The notes beneath the pieces were generated by a model. It was not told the origin of the DNA, ran no database searches, and was given only the letters and a program-made list of their open reading frames with translations. From Acinetobacter pittii ANC 4050 (GTDB lineage Bacteria > Pseudomonadota > Gammaproteobacteria > Pseudomonadales > Moraxellaceae), in assembly GCF_000399685.1 (NCBI RefSeq), contig NZ_KB976987.1, positions 3,205,943 through 3,269,942 on the forward strand: 64,000 nucleotides of DNA, read 5' to 3'. Of this stretch, positions 1 through 8,063 are shown one piece after another (position 1 is the stretch's first letter; each line of letters begins with the position of its first letter). Both the position numbers and the translations under genes were made by a program.

Positions 1-170
1 AAGCGCGTCCTTCAGGTTTAAAACCGGTTGCAGTGCACCATAAAGCAGGAAATATTGATGCCTCAATTCATGGTGCGATTGAAAAATTAAAACGTAGCCT
101 TGAACATACTTTTGAGAAAAAAGAACACCCGAGAGGTGGACAACCAGAATTCATTGATGATGAAGTCTAA
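1..170 (+). CDS. C-terminal fragment of HPF/RaiA-family ribosome-associated protein (partial)
   Basis: The reading frame is open from base 3 and ends at TAA 168-170, giving 55 residues; the start lies outside the window. The fragment (VAVHHKAGNIDASIHGAIEKL..., acidic end FIDDEV) resembles the last strand and helix of HPF/RaiA-type ribosome-associated proteins, in which a 'V.H.A...D.AI..A..KL.R.L' pattern is typical. Such proteins bind the 30S decoding region in stationary phase or stress and silence ribosomes. A rho-independent hairpin follows directly, so this is the end of its transcript. The family call rests on the tail only. Confidence 0.6.
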   Translation, partial: ARPSGLKPVAVHHKAGNIDASIHGAIEKLKRSLEHTFEKKEHPRGGQPEFIDDEV

Positions 171-181
171 TTGAAAACGTT

Positions 182-205
182 AAAAAGCCCTTCGGGGCTT
201 TTTTT
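182..205 (+). terminator. rho-independent terminator after the HPF/RaiA-like gene
   Basis: AAAAAGCCC-TTC-GGGGCTTTTTTT: a GC-rich stem with a short loop followed by seven T residues, starting 11 bp after the stop codon. Confidence 0.9.
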
Positions 206-323
206 ATATTTGATGAAAATAAAACTATTCACAACATTAGGTTTGCAATGCGATGCAATCAACCTCTAAAATCTTCATATGAGATTAGGCATAATAGCCC
301 TAATATATTTTTGAGAGATGGTC

Positions 324-869
324 ATGTTAACCACCGAGCAGCAAGCTTTAATTAAAGCCATAGAAGAATTAGAACTCGCGCAAGTGCAAAAATTACTTGC
401 TGACGGGCTTGATCCGAACTTTATTGATCCGGAACAAGGACCACCTGTATCAATCATTTGTGACGGAATTTTCAAATGGTGGGAAGAGGTATCAGAAGCC
501 TATGAAGCGGGTAAACCTTTATCAAAAGAAGAAAAGCAAAAAAGATTACAAGTTTACCTCGATATTCTTGAAGCTTTAATTCAAGCCAAAGCCAACGTAC
601 ACCTTTGGGATGCAGAGGAGTTTTATGGTCCTTTATGGGATGCAGCAAGCTCGGCATGTGCTCCAGCCGTTCAACGTTTACTCGATGAAAAAGTTGACCC
701 AAACACACGTGATGAAGAGGGTCTCACTATTTTATCTTCAATCAGTCAGTTGTTCTTTGATTGTGACTTTGATGAAATAGATTGGTCAGAAGCGCTTCAA
801 GAAGAGCGTGAAACACTCGAGTTATTGCGCCAACATGGGGCAAAAATGTCAAAAGAACTAACTACTTGA
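324..869 (+). CDS. ankyrin-repeat domain protein
   Basis: About 181 residues, acidic, with no signal peptide, so probably cytoplasmic. The N-terminal part (ALIKAIEELELAQVQKLLAD then GLDPN) and the middle (AAVQRLLDEKVDPNTRDEEG) carry the ankyrin helix-turn-helix pattern in which a '.DPN..D..G' turn closes each repeat; a further degenerate repeat lies near QAKANVHLWD. Ankyrin repeats mediate protein-protein contacts; the partner is unknown. ATG codons occur at 318 and 324; the GAGAG at 313-317 is better spaced for 324. The stop is 12 bp before the next gene, so it is probably cotranscribed with the outer-membrane protein and dsbD. Confidence 0.7.
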   Translation: MLTTEQQALIKAIEELELAQVQKLLADGLDPNFIDPEQGPPVSIICDGIFKWWEEVSEAYEAGKPLSKEEKQKRLQVYLDILEALIQAKANVHLWDAEEFYGPLWDAASSACAPAVQRLLDEKVDPNTRDEEGLTILSSISQLFFDCDFDEIDWSEALQEERETLELLRQHGAKMSKELTT

Positions 870-881
870 TTGGATAATAGA

Positions 882-1649
882 ATGAGAACATTTCAAATTT
901 TAACTTTTGCTCTGACCACTGTTGCTGCAGGAAGTACTTTTGCCGCAGAGTTCTCGTTTGACCGTCCAGGTGCTGGAATGGGAACGGGAATTACTCCTGT
1001 AGGTAATTTGGCGTGGGAGCAAGGTTTACCAAGCGTAACCTATACTGAGTCGACTGTTGACGGTGTTAAAGAAAAGACCGTAACCTTAAATCAGGATATG
1101 TTATTCCGTACAGGTTTAGCGCGTGATTTAGAATTACAATTAGGATGGCAAGGTCCAGCATGGACCCAAACTAAACGTGCTGGCAAAAAAAATGATACTT
1201 CAGGTTTTGGTGATATAAGTATTGGTTTAAAAAAAGCTATTGATTTAAAAGACGATAGATTGTCTATGGCAGTGTTGGCAGAAGCTATCATTGCAACGGG
1301 AAATGATAAATTTACAGCCCATGACGACATTTATAGTCTTAGCTCTGCGGTAGCTTACCAATATAGTGATTTAGTGGGCACCTCAATTACCATGCGCTAC
1401 GAAGTGCAAAATAGTGATTGGGCAGTGACAGCAGTACCGACGATTGACTATAAAATCGCAGGTAAGCTATCAGGTTATTCTGAGTTCATTTACCGTAAAG
1501 CTGAAAGCCAAGACTATGAGTATGGTTTAGGTACAGGTTTAGTCTACGCCGTAAATAATCGTACACAACTCGATGCAAGTATCGGGGTTGATTTGAATGG
1601 TCAAGACAAGAGCTACAACGGTGGCTTAGGCGTGGCGTTCTTGTTCTAA
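882..1649 (+). CDS. putative outer-membrane transporter, phenol-degradation MetA-like family
   Basis: From ATG 882 the product is 255 residues with a signal peptide (MRTFQILTFALTTVAAGSTFA, cleavage before AEF). The mature part is a run of alternating amphipathic beta strands ending in the aromatic ...GVAFLF typical of outer-membrane barrels. The FSFDRPGAG start and the many GFGD/GLGTG turns fit the 'MetA-pathway of phenol degradation' barrel family, a family defined by similarity, with substrate mostly unproven. An in-frame TTG at 870 would extend it, but the signal peptide fits ATG 882. It lies between the ankyrin gene and dsbD with short gaps, consistent with one transcript. Confidence 0.7.
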   Translation: MRTFQILTFALTTVAAGSTFAAEFSFDRPGAGMGTGITPVGNLAWEQGLPSVTYTESTVDGVKEKTVTLNQDMLFRTGLARDLELQLGWQGPAWTQTKRAGKKNDTSGFGDISIGLKKAIDLKDDRLSMAVLAEAIIATGNDKFTAHDDIYSLSSAVAYQYSDLVGTSITMRYEVQNSDWAVTAVPTIDYKIAGKLSGYSEFIYRKAESQDYEYGLGTGLVYAVNNRTQLDASIGVDLNGQDKSYNGGLGVAFLF

Positions 1650-1667
1650 ATAAAGCAATTTAAATTT

Positions 1668-3494
1668 ATGTTAATGAAAAAGCTTATTCATCAGGGAATT
1701 CTTTATTTTCTAGCAGTTGCTGTTTGTGTGTTTAGCCAGTTGGTTTCTGCGCAAGATAAGCTACTTTCACCCGAACAAGCTTTTTCATTTTCGGTTGAAT
1801 CTTCTGAGCCGCATACTGCGAGTTTATCTTGGCAGATTCAGCCAAATTACTATCTTTATCAGCATAAATTTTCCGTACAACAAGGTACTCAACCTTTAGC
1901 TTTAAAGTTACCGAAAGCGATTGCCCAATATGATGAAAATTATGGGCAAAGTCAGGTTTATTACCATCAAGTTAATTTCCAAATTAAGACTAAGCCTTCA
2001 GAGCACTATAGTGTGACTTGGCAGGGCTGTGCCAAAGACCGTATTTGTTATCCACCACAAACCATTGAGTTTCAAACTGATGCAGATGGCCTAGTTGGTG
2101 TACAGAACCAAGCAGGAACAGCACCAAAACGATTGCTAGATTTAGCAAATACACAATCTGACACTTCCAAGGGTTCAGAATCTGTAGAAAAAGAGCAAAA
2201 TACAGAGTCAGCAGTTACTATAACCACACCACAAATTGCGCAAGATCAGATCTGGTCTGCTAAGTTAATTGAGAACTCGCTGTGGTATGGCGTTTTATTA
2301 TTTTTAGGTTTAGGCATGTTGCTCGCATTTACACCATGCTCTTTACCGATGCTGCCCATTTTAACTTCACTCATCATTCGAGATCATAAAGGTCTAAAAG
2401 CTTGGACCATTGCGCTTACTTTTGTGTGTAGCATGGCATTGGTTTACGCTGGCTTAGGTTTAATTGCTTCTTCGGCAGGTCTAAATTTCCAGCGTTGGTT
2501 ACAACAGCCAGCAACCTTAATTGCTTTTAGTTTACTGTTTATTGTCTTTGCTTTGAATTTATTCGGTCTGTTTGAGCTTCGTTTACCTCAGACATGGTTA
2601 AACCGACTTGATCGTATTCAGTCGATGCAACAAGGTGGCACTTTAGTGGGTGCTGGAGTCATGGGTGTGGTTTCTGCACTCTTGGTGGGTCCTTGTATGA
2701 CCGCACCCCTCGCTGGAACTTTATTATTTATTTCTCAAACACAAAACCAGTGGCAAGGGGCTTTGCTTTTATTCTGTCTAGGTTTTGGAATGGGAATTCC
2801 GCTATTACTGGCAAGTATTTTAGGGGCGAAATTTCTGCCTAAAGCTGGTGACTGGATGCATCAGATTAAAGTTATTTTTGCTTTTCTGATGTTAGGTTTA
2901 AGTCTTTATTTTATTCGTCCTTTATTGCCAGATTGGGGCATGCAAGTTCTTAGTCTCGTATTAGGTCTCGCTTTTATAATTTATGCGCTTTATCAGTTTT
3001 TCTGGAAAAAAGGGCAGCTCCAATGGCTCTACGCGATTTTATTATTAATCGTTACACCTTTTGTAGCCTATAACCAATACCAACACATTCAAAATCGAAC
3101 TTTGCAAAGTTCTAATCATATGGCCGAGTGGCATATTGCAACTACAGCAGCGGACTTTAAGAAAATTTTAGCAGCAGCGCCTACAGATCGAGCTATTGTC
3201 GTTGATGTCTATGCAGACTGGTGTGTTGCCTGCCAACCGATTGAGCATCGTATTTTAAAATCACCTGAGGTTCAGGCTGCTCTTGCACCATATTATTTAA
3301 TTAAGCTTGATTTGAGTCATTATGACCAGTCACATGAAGCGCTACTCAAACAATGGAATATTTTAGGTCCACCGACCTATCTATTTTTAAGCCCAGAGCA
3401 AAAAGAAATTCGCGCATTGCGTTTAACTGGTGCTTTTAGTCAGCAAGAGCTTTTGCAACAACTTGCGAGCTTGGCAAAACTAAAAGATTCATAA
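1668..3494 (+). CDS. dsbD: thiol:disulfide interchange protein DsbD
   Basis: 608 residues, full length for DsbD. It carries electrons from cytoplasmic thioredoxin across the inner membrane to periplasmic thiol-redox partners such as DsbC. All three modules are present: a signal peptide and periplasmic immunoglobulin-like alpha domain with its cysteine pair (GCAKDRICYPP), an eight-helix membrane beta domain with FTPCSLPMLP and GPCMTAPLAG, and a C-terminal thioredoxin-like gamma domain with WCVAC near residue 518. All six redox cysteines are therefore kept. ATG 1668 is followed by a second ATG at 1674 (MKKLIHQG), which may be the real start; neither has a strong ribosome binding site. It starts about 20 bp after the barrel gene, and its end overlaps the convergent cyclase gene by 6 bp. 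Confidence 0.93.
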   Translation: MLMKKLIHQGILYFLAVAVCVFSQLVSAQDKLLSPEQAFSFSVESSEPHTASLSWQIQPNYYLYQHKFSVQQGTQPLALKLPKAIAQYDENYGQSQVYYHQVNFQIKTKPSEHYSVTWQGCAKDRICYPPQTIEFQTDADGLVGVQNQAGTAPKRLLDLANTQSDTSKGSESVEKEQNTESAVTITTPQIAQDQIWSAKLIENSLWYGVLLFLGLGMLLAFTPCSLPMLPILTSLIIRDHKGLKAWTIALTFVCSMALVYAGLGLIASSAGLNFQRWLQQPATLIAFSLLFIVFALNLFGLFELRLPQTWLNRLDRIQSMQQGGTLVGAGVMGVVSALLVGPCMTAPLAGTLLFISQTQNQWQGALLLFCLGFGMGIPLLLASILGAKFLPKAGDWMHQIKVIFAFLMLGLSLYFIRPLLPDWGMQVLSLVLGLAFIIYALYQFFWKKGQLQWLYAILLLIVTPFVAYNQYQHIQNRTLQSSNHMAEWHIATTAADFKKILAAAPTDRAIVVDVYADWCVACQPIEHRILKSPEVQAALAPYYLIKLDLSHYDQSHEALLKQWNILGPPTYLFLSPEQKEIRALRLTGAFSQQELLQQLASLAKLKDS

Positions 3495-4682
3495 GGTATT
3501 CATCGTTTCAATCTGATGAAATGTACGTACTTGATTGCGTCCTGAAGCTTTTACCGCGTAGAGGGCTTGATCAGCCTGTCGAATAACAAGATAAGGGTCT
3601 TCTGCAAAAGCTGAACTGCTGATTCCAAAACTTGCACTAATATGAATAGGATTGTTTTGAGCGCTACAAACGGGCAGTTCTTGCAAAGCAAGACGACAAC
3701 GCTCAGCAATTTTCTCTGCTTGAATAATATCGGTATGAGGGAGTAATAAAATAAACTCCTCTCCACCAAAACGTCCAATAATATCCTCGTTACGCAAGTT
3801 CTCAGAAAGACATTGAGCGATTTCAATTAAGACTTGATCACCTTGGTGATGCCCGTATATATCATTAATTTTTTTAAAATGATCGATATCGAGAAGTACT
3901 ACTGCATAATCAAATTGCTGTTGGTGTAGCGACTCTAAATGCGTGTTTAAACTACGTCTATTTAATACATTAGTTAAGGGATCAAGTTGGCTTAGGCGTT
4001 GAATATAAGTTTCACGTTGCCGCCATTGAGTGAGCAATATTTCAAATAAAATAAAGCAAGCCAATAAGATGGGCATAATAAAAAAAGCCATGCTCGCTAA
4101 CCAAAAGGGGTTAGTTTGAGCATGTTCCATAGCCTTAAAATTAAATAGAGGGGCATAAGGCACAGTACCGCTCATACTTAAATATGTACATACCGTTAAA
4201 ATAATCGTTGCAGGTACAAGGGCGCTATAAACAATTTTACGGTCAAATAACACCAGACCGACACCAATCGTGCCCACATAACCGACCATAGTGGCTGGGC
4301 TAATACTGCCAATTAAATATCCATCATGGCATAGCATGAGTGCAAAGAACTGCACACTAATGAAAGGAATGACTCTTTGAGCCCACTCAACATTTTTGTA
4401 TCGATAGCAGGGGATAATCAAAAGGCCCAATAAAAATAAGGTCAATAAATTAAGCCAGATTTGTGACTCAACCAAAGGCAGATTTGCCCATTGCCAGACG
4501 CTTGGCGTAATTAAAATATAACCTTTCCATAAGATCCAACTAAAGTTCATGGCGCAGGCAAGTGTGAGCATCAGTGCGCTTTTTTGTAGTGGTGTCCAGT
4601 TGATGATGTGATTGTTATGGATGAAATCGATTATCACCTGTTTTGTTCTATGTATGGGATAAGTGATTAAACGATTTTTCAT
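3489..4682 (-). CDS. membrane-anchored diguanylate cyclase (GGDEF)
   Basis: 397 residues. Six or seven hydrophobic segments between residues 35 and 215 form a membrane sensor region, followed by a GGDEF domain at about 232-390. The active-site signature is GGEEF (306-310), so c-di-GMP synthesis from two GTP is expected. The inhibitory I-site RxxD is present as RNED (297-300), exactly five residues upstream, so product inhibition is likely. No EAL domain is present. The N-terminal region matches no sensor I can name. The gene is convergent with dsbD and overlaps it by 6 bp, so the two transcripts could interfere. Confidence 0.9.
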   Translation of the reverse strand: MKNRLITYPIHRTKQVIIDFIHNNHIINWTPLQKSALMLTLACAMNFSWILWKGYILITPSVWQWANLPLVESQIWLNLLTLFLLGLLIIPCYRYKNVEWAQRVIPFISVQFFALMLCHDGYLIGSISPATMVGYVGTIGVGLVLFDRKIVYSALVPATIILTVCTYLSMSGTVPYAPLFNFKAMEHAQTNPFWLASMAFFIMPILLACFILFEILLTQWRQRETYIQRLSQLDPLTNVLNRRSLNTHLESLHQQQFDYAVVLLDIDHFKKINDIYGHHQGDQVLIEIAQCLSENLRNEDIIGRFGGEEFILLLPHTDIIQAEKIAERCRLALQELPVCSAQNNPIHISASFGISSSAFAEDPYLVIRQADQALYAVKASGRNQVRTFHQIETMNTL

Positions 4683-4804
4683 AGTACGTAAGGGCTCCTA
4701 AATTTAGATGCCTCTTTGTTAGACCATTCTAATATTGGATTGTTTAAATTAATTTATATTTTAAACATAGCATGATTTTCATTTTATACATGATGCCTTT
4801 TATA

Positions 4805-4845
4805 AGGAAAATGATGTGAAAAGTTTTTAGAGCTATTCACATCAT
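4805..4845 (-). terminator. hairpin terminator of the esterase gene
   Basis: Perfect 10-bp arms ATGATGTGAA (4811-4820) and TTCACATCAT (4836-4845) with a 15-nt loop. On the minus strand the stem is followed by TTTTCC, a weak U-tract. It lies 12 bp beyond the stop of the hydrolase gene. Confidence 0.6.
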
Positions 4846-4856
4846 TGATAGGTAAA

Positions 4857-5768
4857 TTAAGTTTTATCAAGCTCATGGGCAAATTCAGCAATATCTGCCA
4901 ATGCTTGTTTTGCTTCATCAAACCACGCATTGAACATCTGGAAGTTATGCCACATGCCCGTATAAAGTTTGAATTGAACTTTAACGCCAGCCTCTTCAGC
5001 TTTTTCTCTAAAACGCTTGGCATCGTCTAATAAGATTTCTTTAGATCCTACTTGAACCAAAGTTGGCGGTAGGTCATGTAAGTCATCGAAAATAGGTGAA
5101 ACGCGTGGATCATCAGCTGCGATATGATTGCCTATATAGTACTGAGTTCCTGTTTGTAGGGCTTCAATAGATAATAACGCATCATGTTTTTTGTTAAATC
5201 TGAGAGACTCACTCGTGAGCGTTAAATCCAAAAATGGAGATAACAAAATCAGGCCACTCGGCATAAGCTCAGGTTGTTCTTTTAAACGTAAGCAAAGTGC
5301 TAGTGCTAAATTTGCTCCGCATGAATCACCCGATAAAATAATATCTTTAGGCTGAACGCCTTGTACCAATAAAGATTGATAGATGTCATATAGAGCTTCA
5401 GTCGCCTCAGGGTAGGGATGTTCAGGCGCAAGTGGATAATCCACATGAATAATCTGCATTTGGGTGCGGGCAGCTAAATCGGTCATAAAAGCATGGTGAG
5501 TTTTGACACTCCCAAGGAAAAAAGCGCCACCGTGAATGTGAAAAATCAGTTGAGTTGCAGAATCTTGCGGTTTGATTTCTTCACCTTTAATGCCTGCTAA
5601 CCGAATTGGGCGCACAGAAACATTTTTTTGTCGTGGAAAAGCACGACACATCTGATCTAGAACGGGACGTAAAGCAGTAGCCGGCAAATTTAGCTGGCTT
5701 GGCTTGCGAATTGTTGTTTTAAGAAAAGTTTCTGTAAAGTAATATTTCCAAACATTTGATATATTCAT
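4857..5768 (-). CDS. alpha/beta hydrolase, hormone-sensitive-lipase type esterase
   Basis: 303 residues, no signal peptide. Oxyanion motif HGGAFF (from H79), nucleophile elbow GDSCG (147-151, Ser149) and a late MWHNFQ with His275 give the family IV (HSL) layout. The acid is probably Glu245 in the segment KEILLDD, where many relatives have Asp. Members hydrolyse short-chain esters; some act on lactones or carbamates. The ATG (complement of 5766-5768) is the only plausible start. It stands alone, divergent from the DUF2147 gene, and ends in its own hairpin. Confidence 0.88.
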   Translation of the reverse strand: MNISNVWKYYFTETFLKTTIRKPSQLNLPATALRPVLDQMCRAFPRQKNVSVRPIRLAGIKGEEIKPQDSATQLIFHIHGGAFFLGSVKTHHAFMTDLAARTQMQIIHVDYPLAPEHPYPEATEALYDIYQSLLVQGVQPKDIILSGDSCGANLALALCLRLKEQPELMPSGLILLSPFLDLTLTSESLRFNKKHDALLSIEALQTGTQYYIGNHIAADDPRVSPIFDDLHDLPPTLVQVGSKEILLDDAKRFREKAEEAGVKVQFKLYTGMWHNFQMFNAWFDEAKQALADIAEFAHELDKT

Positions 5769-5920
5769 ATAGCATCCATTTTTATGCTAGTTTCTTGTTT
5801 TCTTGTAAATTTTATTTTGCAAGATTACAAGGTTACACGAAACAGTCACATTCAAAAATTGCAATATCTTTGCGACTTCTGAATACTGAAAATCTTGAAA
5901 GACCCAAGGATATTACAAAA

Positions 5921-6358
5921 ATGAAAAAGATTGCTTTAGCTTTAGGACTCATTGGTATGGCTGCATTTGCCAATGCGGCTGATTCACTCAATGGAACGGT
6001 ATGGAAAACGATTGATGATCAGACCAACAAGCCAAAAGCCGTAGTGAAATTTACGGAACAGAAGGACGGAACCTTAACTGCAACCATTCAAAACATTTTG
6101 ACACCGGGCGAAGAAAACGCTTGTACAAAATGTGAAGGTCCGTATAAAAACAAACCACTTAAAGGTGTCACCATTGTACATAATTTAAAAAATGTAGGTG
6201 GTAACAGTTATGAAAACGGTACGATTTTAGACCCAAAATCTGGTAAAACTTACAAATTGAAAGGTGAGTTAACCGATGGCGGTAAAAAGCTTAAACTGCG
6301 TGGTTATATTGGCGTTTCTGCACTTGGTCGTAACCAAACATGGATTCGCGCGAACTAA
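5921..6358 (+). CDS. secreted DUF2147 domain protein
   Basis: 145 residues from ATG 5921, preceded by AAGGA at 5906-5910. A signal peptide (MKKIALALGLIGMAAFANA) precedes a DUF2147 domain: 'GTVWKTIDDQTNKPKAVVKF' near the mature N terminus and the C-terminal 'LRGYIG..LGRNQTW' pattern are typical. The domain is a small periplasmic beta barrel found in many proteobacteria; its ligand is unknown. A CxxC (CTKC) sits mid-domain. An upstream in-frame extension to 5756 is unlikely because the signal peptide and ribosome site fit 5921. It shares a bidirectional terminator with the convergent ArsC-like gene. Confidence 0.88.
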   Translation: MKKIALALGLIGMAAFANAADSLNGTVWKTIDDQTNKPKAVVKFTEQKDGTLTATIQNILTPGEENACTKCEGPYKNKPLKGVTIVHNLKNVGGNSYENGTILDPKSGKTYKLKGELTDGGKKLKLRGYIGVSALGRNQTWIRAN

Positions 6359-6368
6359 AAGTTTTAAT

Positions 6369-6397
6369 AAAAAAACGAGCCGTATGGCTCGTTTTTT
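6369..6397. terminator. bidirectional rho-independent terminator
   Basis: AAAAACGAGCC-GTAT-GGCTCGTTTTT (6371-6396) has A and T tracts on both sides and serves the two convergent genes; it overlaps the stop codon of the minus-strand gene. Confidence 0.9.
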
Positions 6398-6746
6398 ATG
6401 CTTGGATATTTTGATAAGTGGTTTCATCGAAACCTACAATGAAACCTTGAGCGGTTTGTAAAACAGGTCTTTTAATCAAACTTGGTTGAGCAATGAGTGC
6501 TTCAATAAGGTGATCTTCATTGCTTAAAGCACGATTTTGTTCTTCTTCTGAAAGCTTACGCCAAGTTGTGCCTTTTTTGTTGAGAACAGTATCTTGTCCA
6601 ATTTCTTTTAACCAGATTTTTAGAGTATCTGCATCAATGCCTTGTTTTTTATAATCATGAAAATCGTAGCTAAGCCCTTTGGCTTGCAAAGCATCAAAAG
6701 CTTTTTTCATTGAGTTACAGTTTTTAATTCCATAAATTTTTAACAT
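6396..6746 (-). CDS. ArsC/Spx-fold protein of the YffB type
   Basis: 116 residues from the ATG at 6744-6746 (MLKIYGIKNCNSMKKAFD). The single N-terminal cysteine in KNCNSMKK, the 'HDYKKQGID' and 'LNKKGTTWRKL' blocks and the late 'LIKRPVLQ' match the YffB branch of the thioredoxin-fold ArsC/Spx family. YffB-type proteins are small glutathione-associated proteins; arsenate reduction is not shown for them. An in-frame ATG 33 bp upstream would add a non-conserved MCSLFLTWSNK, which I reject. No ars genes lie nearby. Confidence 0.85.
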   Translation of the reverse strand: MLKIYGIKNCNSMKKAFDALQAKGLSYDFHDYKKQGIDADTLKIWLKEIGQDTVLNKKGTTWRKLSEEEQNRALSNEDHLIEALIAQPSLIKRPVLQTAQGFIVGFDETTYQNIQA

Positions 6747-6950
6747 TTTATTGGACCATGTCAAAAAGAGAGAACACACAGCCTAACCCAAAAAGCTTTT
6801 AAGCACTACTTTATACCGATACTTTTAAAACAAATGAAAATTAATGATTAATTGAAAGCGAAATGTCATGTTATTGTCATAAGACAAGGCAATAATGAGC
6901 TTAATAAGAAGAAGTTAAAACTAAAAGAACTTAGCGCAAAAATAAGAGAC

Positions 6951-6994
6951 TAAAAAAGAGAAAACCCGCATTTAATCATCCTGATCATGCGGGT
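6951..6994 (-). terminator. terminator of the candidate GGA-rich small RNA
   Basis: Read on the minus strand, ACCCGCAT (6994-6987) pairs with ATGCGGGT, followed by TTTTCTCTTTTTT. The loop holds a smaller hairpin ATCAGGATGAT with GGA in its apex. Confidence 0.75.
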
Positions 6995-7106
6995 CTCATT
7001 TCAACGTCCATTGTCACATCCTTGCAAATAAACTTATCATAAGTTTATTTTATCTTCCTACGGCGTCCTATCCTTTTGCGTCATCCTGACTGCTTCCCTG
7101 TGCCGT
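6952..7106 (-). ncRNA. candidate Csr/Rsm-type (CsrA-sequestering) small RNA downstream of crc
   Basis: On the minus strand this stretch of about 150 nt has no coding frame but holds eight GGA triplets, at plus coordinates 7095-7097, 7084-7086, 7071-7073, 7066-7068, 7056-7058, 7019-7021, 7007-7009 and 6979-6981. Six are AGGA, one AGGGA and one ATGGA. Several sit in hairpin apices: GTCAGGATGAC (7090-7080), CAATGGACGTTG and ATCAGGATGAT (6985-6975). ACGGC at the 5' end can pair with GCCGT (7064-7060), and a 12-bp perfect-arm hairpin lies at 7026-7050. The RNA ends in a terminator. This is the layout of CsrB and RsmX/Y/Z RNAs, which sequester CsrA/RsmA. The 5' end at about 7106 is inferred from a CATTAT -10 at 7118-7113. 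Expression and the CsrA link are inference. Confidence 0.6.
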
Positions 7107-7110
7107 GGGG

Positions 7111-7200
7111 CTATAATGCCGTTAAAGCTGTGTAAGAAAAATACTCAAAAACGACATATGCTGTAAGCGAAAACGACAATGTAAGTGAACAGTTGTTCAC
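7111..7200 (-). promoter_or_regulatory. putative promoter and control region of the candidate small RNA
   Basis: A -10-like CATTAT lies at 7118-7113. Upstream on the minus strand CTTACA occurs three times (7136-7131, 7167-7162, 7185-7180). CTTACA is one half of the GacA box TGTAAG-N6-CTTACA known from Pseudomonas rsm promoters, but no complete 18-bp palindrome is present. A separate dyad GTGAACA-GT-TGTTCAC (7185-7200) ends exactly at the crc stop codon. There is no clear -35. Confidence 0.35.
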
Positions 7201-8025
7201 TTATTCTTGAATTTTGTAGTCGATAATGACAGGTGCGTGATCACTAAACCATTGATCTTTATAAACCCAAGCATTAATTGTGCGGGCTTTCCAGTCTGGT
7301 GAGCAAGCATGATAGTCAATACGCCACCCTACATTTTTTGCACGGGCTTGACCGCGATTTGACCACCATGAATAAAGTTCTGCTTCTGCGCGAACCACAC
7401 GGAAGGTATCGACATAACCCAGTTCGTCATAAATATGATCAAGCCATGCACGTTCATGTGGTAAACAGCCAGATGATTTTTGATTACCTGACCAGTTTTT
7501 GATATCAATTCGTTTATGAACAATGTTGTAGTCACCACAAATGATGACTGACTTATTTTCATCACGCCATTGTTTCAAGATTTTTGCGTATTCACCTAAA
7601 AATAAATCTTTACGTGCTTGCGCTTCTTCACCACTTGAGCCTGAAGGTAAGTATAATGATGCAATATGTACCGGATGTGACAAACCTAAATCGAATTCCG
7701 CAGAAATAAAGCGGCCTTGACTGTCAGCTAGCTCAAACCCTAAACCATCTTTAACAGAGACAAAGGGTAAGCGGCTATATATCGCAGTTCCCGCATAACC
7801 TGCACGCTCTGCTGGAAAGAGATGGGTATGCCATCCTTCGGGTCTAAATTTTTCAGTCCATTGTTCATGGGTAATGCGGCTTTCCTGCATGCATACGACA
7901 TCGGCATCTGATTGTTCTAACCATTCAAGTAAGCCTTTCGTTACTGAAGAACGTAAGCCATTTACGTTAATGGAAACGACTCGAAGAATTTTTACATCAC
8001 TTGGATACTGATCCTTTGGTATCAT
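7201..8025 (-). CDS. crc: Crc, catabolite repression control protein (exonuclease III fold)
   Basis: 274 residues from ATG 8023-8025; the TTG seven codons upstream is less likely. The fold is the endonuclease/exonuclease/phosphatase family, with [15 protein letters not shown] (Glu48), GDYNI and SDHAP. Its place next to pyrE and its similarity to Pseudomonas Crc ([21 protein letters not shown]) identify it as Acinetobacter Crc, needed for repression of aromatic catabolism by preferred carbon sources. Pseudomonas Crc has lost several catalytic residues and works with Hfq on mRNAs. This one keeps the Glu, Asp-Asn and Asp-His residues of exonuclease III, so nuclease activity cannot be excluded from sequence. 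It is often labelled exodeoxyribonuclease III. Confidence 0.85.
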   Translation of the reverse strand: MIPKDQYPSDVKILRVVSINVNGLRSSVTKGLLEWLEQSDADVVCMQESRITHEQWTEKFRPEGWHTHLFPAERAGYAGTAIYSRLPFVSVKDGLGFELADSQGRFISAEFDLGLSHPVHIASLYLPSGSSGEEAQARKDLFLGEYAKILKQWRDENKSVIICGDYNIVHKRIDIKNWSGNQKSSGCLPHERAWLDHIYDELGYVDTFRVVRAEAELYSWWSNRGQARAKNVGWRIDYHACSPDWKARTINAWVYKDQWFSDHAPVIIDYKIQE

Positions 8026-8063
8026 GCGAAAATTTAACCTCAATTGTGAATTTGGAGCACCTC

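Noticed and set aside
7112..7117. TATAAT on the plus strand in the crc-downstream region, as a plus-strand promoter
   Set aside because: No -35 at proper spacing, and downstream plus-strand sequence only runs antisense to crc; the same bases read as a -10-like element for the minus-strand RNA.
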